Shown here: in pieces, positions 49,204-58,746 of the stretch
Numbering within the stretch: the stretch's first letter is position 1
Layout of the letters: each line of letters opens with the position of its first letter
Assembly: GCF_036032445.1 (NCBI RefSeq)
Contig: NZ_CP107932.1
Location: forward strand, 5,830,501 to 5,894,500
Length of the DNA: 64,000 bases
Direction: 5' to 3'
DNA from: Nocardia sp. NBC_00416
GTDB taxonomy: Bacteria; Actinomycetota; Actinomycetes; Mycobacteriales; Mycobacteriaceae
Position numbers and translations under genes: made by a program
The notes under the pieces: model-generated
What the model was told of the DNA's origin: nothing
Databases searched by the model: none
The model's input: the letters and a program-made list of their open reading frames with translations, nothing else

Positions 49204-50328
49204 TCAGCCGAGGTTGCCGACCACCCAGTCGATGCAGCGGGTCAGCTGACCGACATCCTCGGGATCGATCGCGGGGAACATTCCGACCCGCAGTTGATTG
49301 CGCCCCAGTTTGCGGTAGGGCTCGGTATCGACGATCCCGTTGGCTCGCAGAGTCTTGGCCACCGCGGCGGCGTCCACCGAATCGGCGAAGTCGATGGTGC
49401 CGACCACCTGGGAACGGTGTGCCGGATCGGTGACGAACGGGGTGGCGAATTCGCTGGCCTCGGCCCACGAGTACAGCCGGGACGACGAATCCAGCGTGCG
49501 CTTGACCGCCCAGTCCAGGCCGCCGTTGCGGTTCAGCCACTCGATCTGGTCGGCGAACAGCAGCAGTGTGGCCAGTGCCGGAGTGTTGTAGGTCTGGTCC
49601 TTGAGGCTGTTCTCGATGGCGATGGGCAGCGACAGGAAGTCCGGGGTCCAGCGACCCGAATCCTTGATCTCCTGCACCCGGGCCAGCGCGGCCGGACTCA
49701 TGAGCGCGATCCACAGTCCGCCGTCGGCGGCGAAGCACTTCTGCGGAGCGAAGTAGTAGACATCGGCGTCGGTGATGTTCACCGGCAGCCCGCCCGCGCC
49801 CGAGGTGGCGTCGATGGCGACGAGCGAACCGTCCGATCCCAGCGGCCGCTGCACGGGCACGGCGACACCGGTGGAGGTCTCGTTGTGTGCCCAGGCGATC
49901 AGGTCGGCAGCCGGATCGGCGGCCGGTTCCGGCGCGCTGCCCGGGTCGGCGGAGATGACGATCGGGTCGCCGAGGAACGGGTTCTTCTTGGTGACACTGG
50001 CGAACTTGGCGCTGAACTCGCCGTAGGTGAGGTGCAACGAGCGTTCGCGGACCAGGCCGAACGCGGCGGCATCCCAGAAGGCGGTGGTGCCGCCGTTACC
50101 GAGGATCACCTCGTAACCCTCGGGCAGGGCGAACAGGTCCCGTAACCCGGACCGCACCCGGGCCACCACGTCCTTGACCGGTTTCTGCCGGTGGCTGGTG
50201 CCGAACACCGAGGCGCCCACCTCCACCAGGGACTGCAGCTGCTCCGGGCGAACCTTGGACGGGCCGCAGCCGAAACGACCGTCGGCGGGCTTGAGGTCTT
50301 CAGGAATGGTCGGGAACGTACTGGTCAT
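49204..50328 (-). CDS. serC: Phosphoserine aminotransferase SerC
   Basis: PLP enzyme that transaminates 3-phosphohydroxypyruvate to phosphoserine in serine synthesis. The 374 residues are of the mycobacterial class-V type: FGCGPSKVRPEQL at the start, GNGGTTAFWDAAAFGL, AHNETSTG, DATSGAGGLP and the PLP-Lys block VYYFAPQKCFAADGGLW (Lys near 188). ATG at 50328 (MTSTFPTIPEDLKPADG) is the usual start. Place between sepH and the next hypothetical matches Rv0884c. Confidence 0.95.
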   Translation of the reverse strand: MTSTFPTIPEDLKPADGRFGCGPSKVRPEQLQSLVEVGASVFGTSHRQKPVKDVVARVRSGLRDLFALPEGYEVILGNGGTTAFWDAAAFGLVRERSLHLTYGEFSAKFASVTKKNPFLGDPIVISADPGSAPEPAADPAADLIAWAHNETSTGVAVPVQRPLGSDGSLVAIDATSGAGGLPVNITDADVYYFAPQKCFAADGGLWIALMSPAALARVQEIKDSGRWTPDFLSLPIAIENSLKDQTYNTPALATLLLFADQIEWLNRNGGLDWAVKRTLDSSSRLYSWAEASEFATPFVTDPAHRSQVVGTIDFADSVDAAAVAKTLRANGIVDTEPYRKLGRNQLRVGMFPAIDPEDVGQLTRCIDWVVGNLG

Positions 50329-50390
50329 GGCGAACAGCGTAACCGCGCCGTTGCTGTGCCGCGTACCACAGTCCGACTAACGTGGCAGGG

Positions 50391-51104
50391 ATGAGCATGC
50401 GGTCGTCGAGGGGCGCTGCCGGAGGCGGTTCCGGTAACAGCCGTGCGCATGGCGGGGGTGCGGTTCCGGGGGCGACCGGCCCCCTCGCGCGCATACGTGA
50501 CCTGCTCCCGCGGCGTTTCCGGCGCCGGGGCGAATCGCCTACCGGCCCGGCCCGGCGCGATCTGCTGGCCACCGGCACCGCCGGGTCGGCCACGGTGCTG
50601 GCGACCCGGACCCGCCGGACCGAGCCCGGCTACACCTTCCGGGTACGCGTCCGCCTGCCCGGGGTGTCCCCGTACGAAACCCAGGTGCGGCAGCGGGTGT
50701 CCGGCGCCGAACTGGACCGGATGCGGCCGGGTGATCTGGTCTGTTGCCGGGTCGACCCCGACGATCGCGACCGGATGGTGTTGTATCTGCCCGGCGATGC
50801 CGATCCCGGCCGCGCCGGCCTGGTGAAGATCCTGGCCGAGGGCCGCCGGGCCACCGCTACGGTGCTGGCCGTGGTAGCCGTCGACGCCGACTACTGCGGC
50901 TGCGACGACCCGGTCCTGCGACTGGACCTGGAACTGCGGGCCTGGGACGAACCCGCCCCGTGGCGGGTCCGGGTTGTTCAGTCGGTGCCGCTGGCGGCCA
51001 TCGGCCTGCTCGACCTGGGCGCGAAACTGGAGGCGGCGTTCTTCGCGGTGGACCGGGGGGAGTCGGTGGCCATCGACTGGGAAGCCGAGCCCGAGCGGGC
51101 CTGA
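50391..51104 (+). CDS. Hypothetical protein, function unknown
   Basis: A 237-residue soluble protein. Residues 1-60 are Gly/Arg-rich and probably disordered. The rest contains two similar beta-rich halves: ATGTAGSATVLATRTRRTEPGY... LDRMRPGDLVCCRVDPDDRDRM and AEGRRATATVLAVVAVDADYC... PLAAIGLLDLGAKLEAAF. Both look like repeats of a small barrel with a GDxVxCRVDP-type turn. I do not recognise the family. The starts GTG 50382 and ATG 50391 are both possible. It occupies the position of Rv0885 but I cannot claim homology. Confidence 0.6.
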   Translation: MSMRSSRGAAGGGSGNSRAHGGGAVPGATGPLARIRDLLPRRFRRRGESPTGPARRDLLATGTAGSATVLATRTRRTEPGYTFRVRVRLPGVSPYETQVRQRVSGAELDRMRPGDLVCCRVDPDDRDRMVLYLPGDADPGRAGLVKILAEGRRATATVLAVVAVDADYCGCDDPVLRLDLELRAWDEPAPWRVRVVQSVPLAAIGLLDLGAKLEAAFFAVDRGESVAIDWEAEPERA

Positions 51105-51119
51105 ACGACTCGCGGCTTC

Positions 51120-52268
51120 CTACTGGGCCGACGGCGTCCGGTAGACCTCGCTCCAGCCCGCCACGTCTCGGGGACTCCTCGGTTCCGGGCCCGTGTAGAT
51201 GGCCGCCGGGCGTACCAGTTTGCCCAGTTTCTTCTGCTCCATGATGTGCGCGCACCAGCCGGCCGTGCGGCCGCAGGTGAACATCGCCGGCATCATATGC
51301 GCCGGTACTCCGGCGAAGTCCAGGATCACGGCGGCCCAGAATTCGACGTTGGTTTCGATGGCGCGATCGGGGCGGCGTTCGCGTAGTTCGGCCAGGGCCG
51401 CTTGTTCGAGGGCCGCCGCCACTTCGTAACGCGGGGCGGCCAGGCGGGCGGCTGTATCGCGCAGTACCCGGGCTCGCGGGTCCTGCGCCCGGTAGACCCG
51501 GTGGCCGAAGCCCATGAGCTTTTCCTTGCGGTCCAGGATCCCCTTGACCAAGGCGCGCGCGTCGCCGGTGCGCTCCACCTCTTCGATCATGGGCAGGACG
51601 CGGGCGGGCGCTCCACCGTGCAGCGGCCCGGACATGGCGCCGATCGCGCCGGAGAGCGCGGCGGCCACGTCGGCGCCGGTCGAGGCGATGACCCGGGAGG
51701 TGAAGGTGGAGGCGTTCATGCCGTGTTCGGCGGCCGACACCCAGTAGGCGTCGATGGCTTCGGTGTGCCGCGGGTCGGGGTCGCCCTTCCAGCGCGTCAT
51801 GAACCGCTCGGTGACCGTGGTGCATTCGTCGATGCGGCGCTGCGGTACGGCCGGCTGATAGATACCGCGCGCGGATTGCGCGACGTAGGACAGGGCCATC
51901 ACCGAAGCGCGGGCCAGGTTCTCCCGGGCGGTGGGGTTGTCGATGTCCAGGAGCGGTTGATAACCCCAGATGGGGGCGAGCATGGCCAGGCCGGCCTGTA
52001 CATCGACCCGGACATCGCCGGTGTGCACCGGGAGCGGGAAGGGTTCGGCCGGGGGGAGTCCGTGGCCGAATTCGCCGTCGACCAGCAGGGCCCAGACGTC
52101 ACCGAAGGTGACGCGGTTGCGGACCAGGTCCTCGATGTCCACCCCGCGGTAGCGCAACGCACCGCCGTCCTTGTCCGGTTCGGCGATCTCGGTGGTGAAC
52201 GCGACCACCCCCTCCAGGCCGCTGACGAAATCGTCCGGTACTGCGGATACCGCGGAATTGGTGGTCAT
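51120..52268 (-). CDS. citA: Citrate synthase 2 (CitA type)
   Basis: A 382-residue citrate/methylcitrate synthase-family enzyme. Seen are RYRGVDIEDLV, the His of SAAEHGMNAST (near 194), GPLHGGAP with active-site His, and KLMGFGHRVYRAQDPRA with the third active residue region. The motif Asp is in the NVEFWAAVILDFAGVP part. The spacing corresponds to Rv0889c CitA, while gltA (below) is the main TCA enzyme. ATG at 52268 has AAAGGAGAG 8 bases upstream. It is divergent from pdxH with a 60-base promoter region. Confidence 0.92.
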   Translation of the reverse strand: MTTNSAVSAVPDDFVSGLEGVVAFTTEIAEPDKDGGALRYRGVDIEDLVRNRVTFGDVWALLVDGEFGHGLPPAEPFPLPVHTGDVRVDVQAGLAMLAPIWGYQPLLDIDNPTARENLARASVMALSYVAQSARGIYQPAVPQRRIDECTTVTERFMTRWKGDPDPRHTEAIDAYWVSAAEHGMNASTFTSRVIASTGADVAAALSGAIGAMSGPLHGGAPARVLPMIEEVERTGDARALVKGILDRKEKLMGFGHRVYRAQDPRARVLRDTAARLAAPRYEVAAALEQAALAELRERRPDRAIETNVEFWAAVILDFAGVPAHMMPAMFTCGRTAGWCAHIMEQKKLGKLVRPAAIYTGPEPRSPRDVAGWSEVYRTPSAQ

Positions 52269-52328
52269 ACGAGACTCTCCTTTCACCAGAACTCTAGCGC
52301 CGACCTACTCGGGAGTAACGTCTGGCCC

Positions 52329-53048
52329 ATGGCTGAGGTGGAGGCGACCGGCGACGATCTCTGGGCGATGCGGGCCGAATACGGTGCGGCGCATCCGGGT
52401 TCGTCCGAAACGGGTCCGGTGCTCGGTGTGCACGACACGGAACTCGACGAGAACTCGGTGGCGGGCGGCTGGGAGCCTCTGCTGCGGCTGTGGATAGAGC
52501 AGGCGACGGTGTCCGGTATCGCCGAGCCCAACGCCATGGTGCTCGGGACCGTGCGCGGGGCCGGATCGGCCGCCCGCCCGGTGACCCGCACGGTGCTGTG
52601 TAAAGGCCTCTCGCCGGACGGCGTCGTCTTCTATACGAACTACGACTCGGCCAAGGGTGCGCAACTGGCCGAGACGCCGTATGCGTCGGCGACCTTCCTG
52701 TGGCCGCAGTTGGCCCGCCAGGCCCATGTGCGCGGCCTGGTCGAGAAGGTCCCCGCGGAGGTGACCGAGCTCTACTGGGAGTCGCGGCCCCGGGAATCCC
52801 AACTCGGAGCGTGGGCCTCGCGGCAGTCGGAGTCGATCGCTTCCCGCGCCGAACTGGACCAGCAGTTGGTACGGACCACGGCCCGGTTCGCCGCGACGGC
52901 CGAGATACCGGTGCCACCGCATTGGGGTGGGTACCTGCTGCGCCCGGACGAGGTGGAGTTCTGGCAGGGGCAGCGCGGCCGCCTGCACAACCGGATCGTG
53001 GTCCGGATCGACGACTCGGGGATGACGGCGCGGCGCCTCCAGCCGTGA
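52329..53048 (+). CDS. pdxH: Pyridoxamine 5'-phosphate oxidase
   Basis: FMN-dependent enzyme making pyridoxal 5'-phosphate; 239 residues. N-terminal MRAEYG, the FMN/substrate blocks ARPVTRTVLCKGLSPDGVVFYTNYDSAKG, LFWPQLARQAHVRGLVEKV-like and the C-terminal WGGYLLRPDEVEFWQGQRGRLHNR (with RLHNR near the end) are all characteristic. The long open frame upstream (to 51402) is antiparallel shadow of citA and not part of the gene. ATG at 52329 gives the usual family start. Confidence 0.93.
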   Translation: MAEVEATGDDLWAMRAEYGAAHPGSSETGPVLGVHDTELDENSVAGGWEPLLRLWIEQATVSGIAEPNAMVLGTVRGAGSAARPVTRTVLCKGLSPDGVVFYTNYDSAKGAQLAETPYASATFLWPQLARQAHVRGLVEKVPAEVTELYWESRPRESQLGAWASRQSESIASRAELDQQLVRTTARFAATAEIPVPPHWGGYLLRPDEVEFWQGQRGRLHNRIVVRIDDSGMTARRLQP

Positions 53049-53428
53049 GCGGAAACCGGTACCCGGAGCCGCTGCCTGCGGCATTATGCCTCGTCGCCCG
53101 GGCTTCCGGTGATGTTCGGCACGGTTTCGATTCCGGGGTGGTGGGTATGGTTCACTACGCGGTCGCGGAGGGATCGTCCGGAGCTGTGTGCGCGGGTATT
53201 GCCCGCAGTCGGCCGGACCCGGTCCGCGTCGGCGATTTACCCGGTCACAGCGCTACCGGTCGGTAGATGAACCAGGAAATCTCACGCGTTCGCGGGCCGA
53301 TTGTGAGATCGACGCGCGGGTACCCTCCCCACCGGTCCCGCCGGAGCAAGGACTAGCGTCTAGCGGTAACGCACCGTGTGTTGTCCGCACACGATGCCGA
53401 CGGTCATAAGCCTGAGAGGGAACCTTCC
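53049..53428. other. Intergenic region with gltA promoter
   Basis: No gene seen; an open frame reaching 53266 is a continuation of a pdxH shadow frame. Close to gltA there is a hairpin CGTGTG-n7-CACACG (53375-53393) in the likely leader and GAGAGGGA as ribosome site. Nothing else recognised. Confidence 0.5.
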
Positions 53429-54727
<1,299 letters not shown>

Positions 54728-54756
54728 AACCGATTGAATCGAAGGGGATTCAAGGC

Positions 54757-55116
54757 ATGAGTAAACCGGAGATCGAATTCCAGGCGGGGCCCGCGCCCAC
54801 CGAACTGGTCATCAAGGACATCACGGTCGGTGAAGGCGCGGAAGCCGTCCCCGGCGGTACCGTCGAAGTGCACTACGTCGGCGTGGAATTCGATTCCGGC
54901 GAGGAATTCGACTCGTCGTGGAACCGTGGTGAATCGATTACCTTCCCGCTGCGCGGCCTGATCCAGGGCTGGCAGGACGGTATCCCGGGCATGAAAGTGG
55001 GCGGTCGCCGGCAGCTGACGATTCCGCCGGAGCTGGCCTACGGCCCGGCCGGCGGCGGGCAGAAACTGTCGGGCAAGACGCTGGTCTTCGTCATCGATCT
55101 GCTCGACGCGAAGTAA
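54757..55116 (+). CDS. FKBP-type peptidyl-prolyl cis-trans isomerase
   Basis: A 119-residue single-domain FKBP. Landmarks are VEVHYVGVEFDSGEEFDSSW, FPLRGLIQGWQDGIPGMKVGGRRQLTIPPELAYGP and TLVFVIDLLDAK, covering the active-site Tyr, Phe, Asp, Trp and the PELAYG loop. No signal peptide, so cytosolic. It sits 29 bases behind gltA and may share its message. A strong hairpin terminator follows. Confidence 0.94.
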   Translation: MSKPEIEFQAGPAPTELVIKDITVGEGAEAVPGGTVEVHYVGVEFDSGEEFDSSWNRGESITFPLRGLIQGWQDGIPGMKVGGRRQLTIPPELAYGPAGGGQKLSGKTLVFVIDLLDAK

Positions 55117-55132
55117 CAAGAACTGCCTTTAC

Positions 55133-55173
55133 GGCGCCCCGGTACCGAACGGTGCCGGGGCGCCGGTTCGTTT
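55133..55173. terminator. Intrinsic terminator after FKBP gene
   Basis: GGCGCCCCGGTACC (55133-55146) pairs with GGTGCCGGGGCGCC (55151-55164) with one wobble, loop GAAC, followed by GGTTCGTTT. It lies 16 bases after the stop codon. Confidence 0.85.
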
Positions 55174-55277
55174 GCGTCGCGGGCACGTCCGCACAAGTCG
55201 AGACCCGCGGAGGTGCGCTGCATCGGTGGTCCGGCCGCTGTGCCGAGAGGAGCGCGGTCGGTGCCCTCGGTCCCGGG

Positions 55278-56636
55278 TCAGTCGCGTTGGGGGAGAACCA
55301 CGACCAACCGGACTCCGCCGAGGATGCCGTCGTCGAAATAGGCGCGGCCGCCGTGGAGCTGCGCCTGCTGCGCCACCAGGGCGAGACCCAGACCGGAGCC
55401 GCCCTTGTGGGCTCGGCTGCCGCGGACGAAACGAGCGAACACGGCCTCGCGTTCGTCGGCGGGGAGACCGTGGCCGTTGTCGTCGACCGACACGACAATG
55501 GTGCCGTCGGCGGCCCGATGGGCCGAGAGCAGCGCCTCGGTCGCGCCGCCGTGCTTCACCGAATTCTTCAAGGCATTGTCCACCGCCAAACGCAATCCCG
55601 CGGGCAGGCCGCGAGTGACCAGCTCGGCGTCGGTATCGATGCGGACGGTCAGGCCGGGGTAGTGGCGCATGGCGTCGTGGGCGGCCTGATCGCACAACTC
55701 GGCGATATCGGTGTCGATATGGTCGCGTTCGGTGCTGAGGTCACCCGACGCCAACCGCTCGAGCGCGGCCAGCGTGGTCTCGACGCGACCCTGACTGCGC
55801 TGGAGATCGCCGAGGATCTCGGTGCGTTGCGCCTCGTCGAGATCGAGGGTCGCCAGAACCTCCAGATCAGTGCGCATGGCGGTGAGCGGGGTACGCAGTT
55901 CGTGCGCCGAGACCGCGGCGAAATCCCGGGCGGTCTCCAAAGCGGCGGCCGTATCGGTCTGCGCCTCGTCCACTCGGCGCAGCATCGTGTTCACGGCGTC
56001 GGCCAGCTGTTCGGCTTCCAGCACGCCGGAACTGTCGACGGGTTCCGGGGCCGCGTCACGATAGCCGGTGCGGGCCCCGACCTGACGGGTCAGCACCACG
56101 ATGGGCCGTACCGCGCGCCCGCCGAACAACCAGCCCAGCCCGGCCGAGGCCGCGATCGCGAGCAGACCGCCCAGTAGCACCCAGCGTTGTTGCTCGGCGG
56201 TCATCTCGGCCGCCTCCTCGGCCGGAATGCCCAGCGAGACCGAGCGGCCCGCGGGCTGGTTCTCGGTCGTGGTGAGCACGCGATACGGCGTTCCACCCAC
56301 GTTCACGGTTCTGGCGCCCGTATCCAGCTCCGGCAGCTCGATCGAACTGGAGGCGAGGACCCGGCCGTCGTCCCGGACGGTGAGCGCCATATCCCGGTCG
56401 GGACCCAGCAGGTTCACCACCCCGACCGCCACGACCGGCTCTATCAGCACGAGCCGCGAAGCGATCCGCAACTGCTGGTCGGTCTGCTGGAGATTGTTGT
56501 GCTCGATGGCGGGCACCGCGATAGCGCTCACCAGCGCGACAATGAGCACCGACCCGGCGGCGGCCGCCCCGGCGACCCTGGTACGCAGCGAATAGGACCG
56601 GCGACGGCGGCGCCGACCACGGGATCGTTCGCTCAC
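55278..56636 (-). CDS. prrB: Sensor histidine kinase, PrrB-like
   Basis: Membrane sensor kinase of 452 residues. First membrane helix about 18-40, outer sensor region to about 148, second helix about 152-172, then HAMP, then H-box SAHELRTPLTAMRTDLEVL (phospho-His near 253). The ATPase boxes are DNALKNSVKHG (N), DDNGHGLP (G1) and GGSGLGLALVAQQAQLHGG (G2). GTG at 56636 (SERSRGRRRRRRS) is chosen, 13 bases after the PrrA stop. The partner regulator and place downstream of gltA match Rv0902c/Rv0903c of M. tuberculosis, which is essential there. Confidence 0.92.
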   Translation of the reverse strand: MSERSRGRRRRRRSYSLRTRVAGAAAAGSVLIVALVSAIAVPAIEHNNLQQTDQQLRIASRLVLIEPVVAVGVVNLLGPDRDMALTVRDDGRVLASSSIELPELDTGARTVNVGGTPYRVLTTTENQPAGRSVSLGIPAEEAAEMTAEQQRWVLLGGLLAIAASAGLGWLFGGRAVRPIVVLTRQVGARTGYRDAAPEPVDSSGVLEAEQLADAVNTMLRRVDEAQTDTAAALETARDFAAVSAHELRTPLTAMRTDLEVLATLDLDEAQRTEILGDLQRSQGRVETTLAALERLASGDLSTERDHIDTDIAELCDQAAHDAMRHYPGLTVRIDTDAELVTRGLPAGLRLAVDNALKNSVKHGGATEALLSAHRAADGTIVVSVDDNGHGLPADEREAVFARFVRGSRAHKGGSGLGLALVAQQAQLHGGRAYFDDGILGGVRLVVVLPQRD

Positions 56637-56649
56637 GCGAAATCCCGGT

Positions 56650-57369
56650 TCATCGGCTCTCCCGCAGCACGAACCCGACACCGCGGATGGTGTGCAGCAG
56701 CCGCGGCGTACCGTCGGACTCCAGTTTTCGGCGCAGATAGCCGACGAACACATCGACAACATTGGTATCGGCGGCGAAATCGTAGCCCCACACCAGTTCC
56801 AGCAGCCGCTCCCGGCTCAGCACCACCCCTGCGTTCCGGGCCAGGGTCGACAACAGCTCGAACTCTCGTTTGGTCAACTCGATCTCCTGGCCGTTCACGA
56901 GGGCCCGGTACCCAGCCGTGTCCACCTGCAACGGTCCGACCGTGATGGTGTCGGGTGTGCCCGGCGGTGTGGCCGTATCGGTGCGCCGCCGCAACAGCGC
57001 TTTGATCCGGGCCACCAACTCGGCCAGCACGAACGGCTTGATGAGATAGTCGTCGGCTCCCGATTCCAGCCCCGCGATCCGGTCACCGACCGAACTCCGC
57101 GCGCTCAGCACACAAATCGGCACCTCGTTGCCCATGGCTCGCAGCGCCGTCACCACCCCCGCGCCGTCGAGCACCGGCATGTTCATATCGAGCACGATCG
57201 CGTCCGGCGCCTGCTCGGCGACCGAACGCAACGCCGCCGCACCGTCCCGGGCGATGCTCACCCGGAACCCCGACAGCCGCAAACCCCGCTCGACCGACGC
57301 GAGTACATCCTCGTCGTCGTCGACAACCAGTACCGCCGGTTTGCTGGTCCGCTCTGTCACATCGTCCAT
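56650..57369 (-). CDS. prrA: Response regulator PrrA
   Basis: OmpR-type response regulator of 239 residues. The receiver domain has VLVVDDDEDVLASVERGLRL, phospho-Asp in IVLDMNMPVLDG (near 60), SARSSVGDRIAGLESGADDY and Lys in IKPFVLAELV. The winged-helix domain includes LTKREFELLSTLARNAG and the near-invariant VWGYDFAADTNVVDVF, GYLRRKLE block. The similarity to M. tuberculosis PrrA is striking. It is followed by prrB with 13 bases between them. Confidence 0.95.
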   Translation of the reverse strand: MDDVTERTSKPAVLVVDDDEDVLASVERGLRLSGFRVSIARDGAAALRSVAEQAPDAIVLDMNMPVLDGAGVVTALRAMGNEVPICVLSARSSVGDRIAGLESGADDYLIKPFVLAELVARIKALLRRRTDTATPPGTPDTITVGPLQVDTAGYRALVNGQEIELTKREFELLSTLARNAGVVLSRERLLELVWGYDFAADTNVVDVFVGYLRRKLESDGTPRLLHTIRGVGFVLRESR

Positions 57370-57476
57370 TCTGCCTACCTACTCCGCTGGAACCGCCCAA
57401 CCGCGAGCTGTGGGAATGGCGTGGTGTGCGCCGACTGGAGCGGTCGGGTGCATGTCACGCGCGGAGGTGGGCGGGT

Positions 57477-57886
57477 GGTTCGTGAGGTGAGGGGTGGGTC
57501 GGTCGTAAAGGTGTGGGGTGGGTTGGTTGTGATGGTGGGGGTGCTCGTGAGGGTGGGGAAATGGGTCTACTCGTGATGGTGGGGGGTGGGGCTGGCTCGT
57601 GAGGGTGGGGAAGTGGGCCTACCTATAAAGGTGAGGGGTGGGGTCGCTTGTGAAGGTCTGTGTTTATTTGCGCCGCCTGCGGCGTCGCGGGTCGGGGCCC
57701 TTGTCAACCCCGGTTCTTCACTCCTCCGCTCAGTCGCTGCGCTCCTTCGCTCCGTCGCTCCAGAACCGGGGCGGGCCCCGACCGTGGGAGTTGACCATCC
57801 GGGAGGAATGAGGGGTGGGCTTGCTCGTGAAGGTGAGGGGTGAGGTGCTCGTGGGGTGAGGGTGGACCTGCTCGCGAAGGTGGGGG
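57477..57886 (+). repeat. G-rich minisatellite upstream of prrA
   Basis: About eleven degenerate units of 18-26 bases, consensus roughly CTCGTGAAGGTGAGGGGTGGG followed by a few variable bases. Units are clear at 57550, 57574, 57597, 57621 and 57823. The plus strand is nearly free of A/C runs and carries many GGGG tracts, so it could form G-quadruplexes. The array is interrupted by the hairpin element at 57658-57809. It lies directly upstream of prrA in the 880-base gap to the hemophore gene. No gene there is credible. Confidence 0.85.
57658..57809 (+). repeat. Dispersed hairpin element, copy B (type 1), inside the minisatellite
   Basis: Carries the same leader (CTGTGTTTATTTGCGCCGCC), the same 5' arm GTCGGGGCCC-TTGTCAA-CCCCGGTTCT and 3' arm AGAACCGGGG-C-GGGCCCCGAC as the copy at 9239, and a similar GACCATCCGGG tail, with a longer loop. 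The left neighbour ends CTTGTGAAGGT and the right neighbour begins GAGGGGTGGGCTTG; joined they make one intact minisatellite unit. The element therefore appears inserted in a unit. Confidence 0.85.
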
Positions 57887-58124
57887 TGGTCGCCTGCGGG
57901 CCGCAACCTTTGTGGGCCTTGCTGGATTCGGCGCAGGGTGGGGTGTGGCAGTTCGCGGAAGGGAGATCATTCGAGGGTGTGCCCGTGCGGACCAGGGTGC
58001 GCTGTGCGGCCCCTGGACAACAGGGTCGGTGACAAGGTCTGCCTGTGCGGACGGGTCGGCGATGGTCCGGGAGGTCCGTATGCGACGTAACCGCTCGGCG
58101 CCGAGTCCAGCGAGGCACTTAATG

Positions 58125-58253
58125 GGTTGAGGCCCGTCCCGGCGTTCAGCCCTCGAAAGCGCATGAGGCGAAGCCTCGAGTCTCGAGGGCTGAACGCCGG
58201 GACCAAGGGGGCCTCAACCCCGCGACGCCGCAGGCGGCGCCGATAAACACAGC
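58125..58253 (-). repeat. Dispersed hairpin element, copy C (type 2 arms)
   Basis: On the minus strand it starts right at the hemophore stop codon (TGAGCTGTGT) with the leader TTATCGGCGCCGCCTGCGGC. Its arms differ from type 1: GTTGAGGCCC, bulge CCTTG, GTCCCGGCGTTCAGCCC, and opposite GGGCTGAACGCCGGGAC-GGGCCTCAAC. Pairing and the position of the bulge are kept although the sequence changed. The loop contains GAGGCTTCGCCTC, a small inner hairpin. Confidence 0.8.
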
Positions 58254-58652
58254 TCAGTAGTTGTGACAGGTGTCCGCTACGCCCTGCATGGTCGCCCGCA
58301 GCTCTTGTGCTCGGGGGTCGTTCTGGGCCTGCTGCGCCGCTTCCGGGTTCTGTTCGATGTACTGCTGCAGTTCCGCACGACGCTGTTCGACCGGCTGATC
58401 GAACTTGCTCTGCAGCTGGGCTTTCAGCTCCGGGTTGTTGTCCAGCATCGCGGCCATTTCCGGGGCCTGGTCGTGCAGAGCCGCGTCGACCTGGGCGAAG
58501 GAGCAGTCACTGGTCAGCAGTGGTTCGGCCATTTCGACCGGGCCTGCCGAGGCGACGGCAGGGCTGAGGAACGCGGTCACCGCCGCGGTCGCACCCAGCG
58601 TGAGCGTGGCGAGGCCGAGCTTGCCGCGGAACCGGGTCGTGGAGTGTGCCAT
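58254..58652 (-). CDS. Hemophore-related (heme-binding) secreted protein
   Basis: A 132-residue exported protein. Signal peptide about 1-36 ending VASAG; mature part all-helical with one Cys near the start (LLTSDCSFAQVDAALHDQAP) and one near the end (GVADTCHNY), which probably form the single disulfide. The pattern, with PELKAQLQSKFDQP and RRAELQQYIEQNPE, matches the mycobacterial MHB/hemophore family (Rv0203-like). Such proteins carry heme to the membrane importer, fitting the iron theme of 18-24 kb. ATG at 58652 has GCAGGAGG upstream. The TGA is the first triplet of repeat copy C. Confidence 0.82.
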   Translation of the reverse strand: MAHSTTRFRGKLGLATLTLGATAAVTAFLSPAVASAGPVEMAEPLLTSDCSFAQVDAALHDQAPEMAAMLDNNPELKAQLQSKFDQPVEQRRAELQQYIEQNPEAAQQAQNDPRAQELRATMQGVADTCHNY

Positions 58653-58746
58653 GTGATCAGTGCCTCCTGCCGTGTGGTGTCGAGCCGAGAGCTCGTGGAC
58701 TGACTCAGACCGTATTGGGCGGTGATGGCCGCCCTCTGAGGTTTTC

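Noticed and set aside
51402..52328. N-terminal extension of pdxH across citA
   Set aside because: Antiparallel to citA; the PdxH family start fits ATG 52329.
57477..57886. Possible CRISPR array
   Set aside because: Units are contiguous and degenerate with no unique spacers, and no cas genes are present; it is a minisatellite.
57659..58253. Inverted leader copies as terminal repeats of a transposon
   Set aside because: The interior holds no gene, and a third copy at 9239 stands alone, so single-element dispersal explains the data better.
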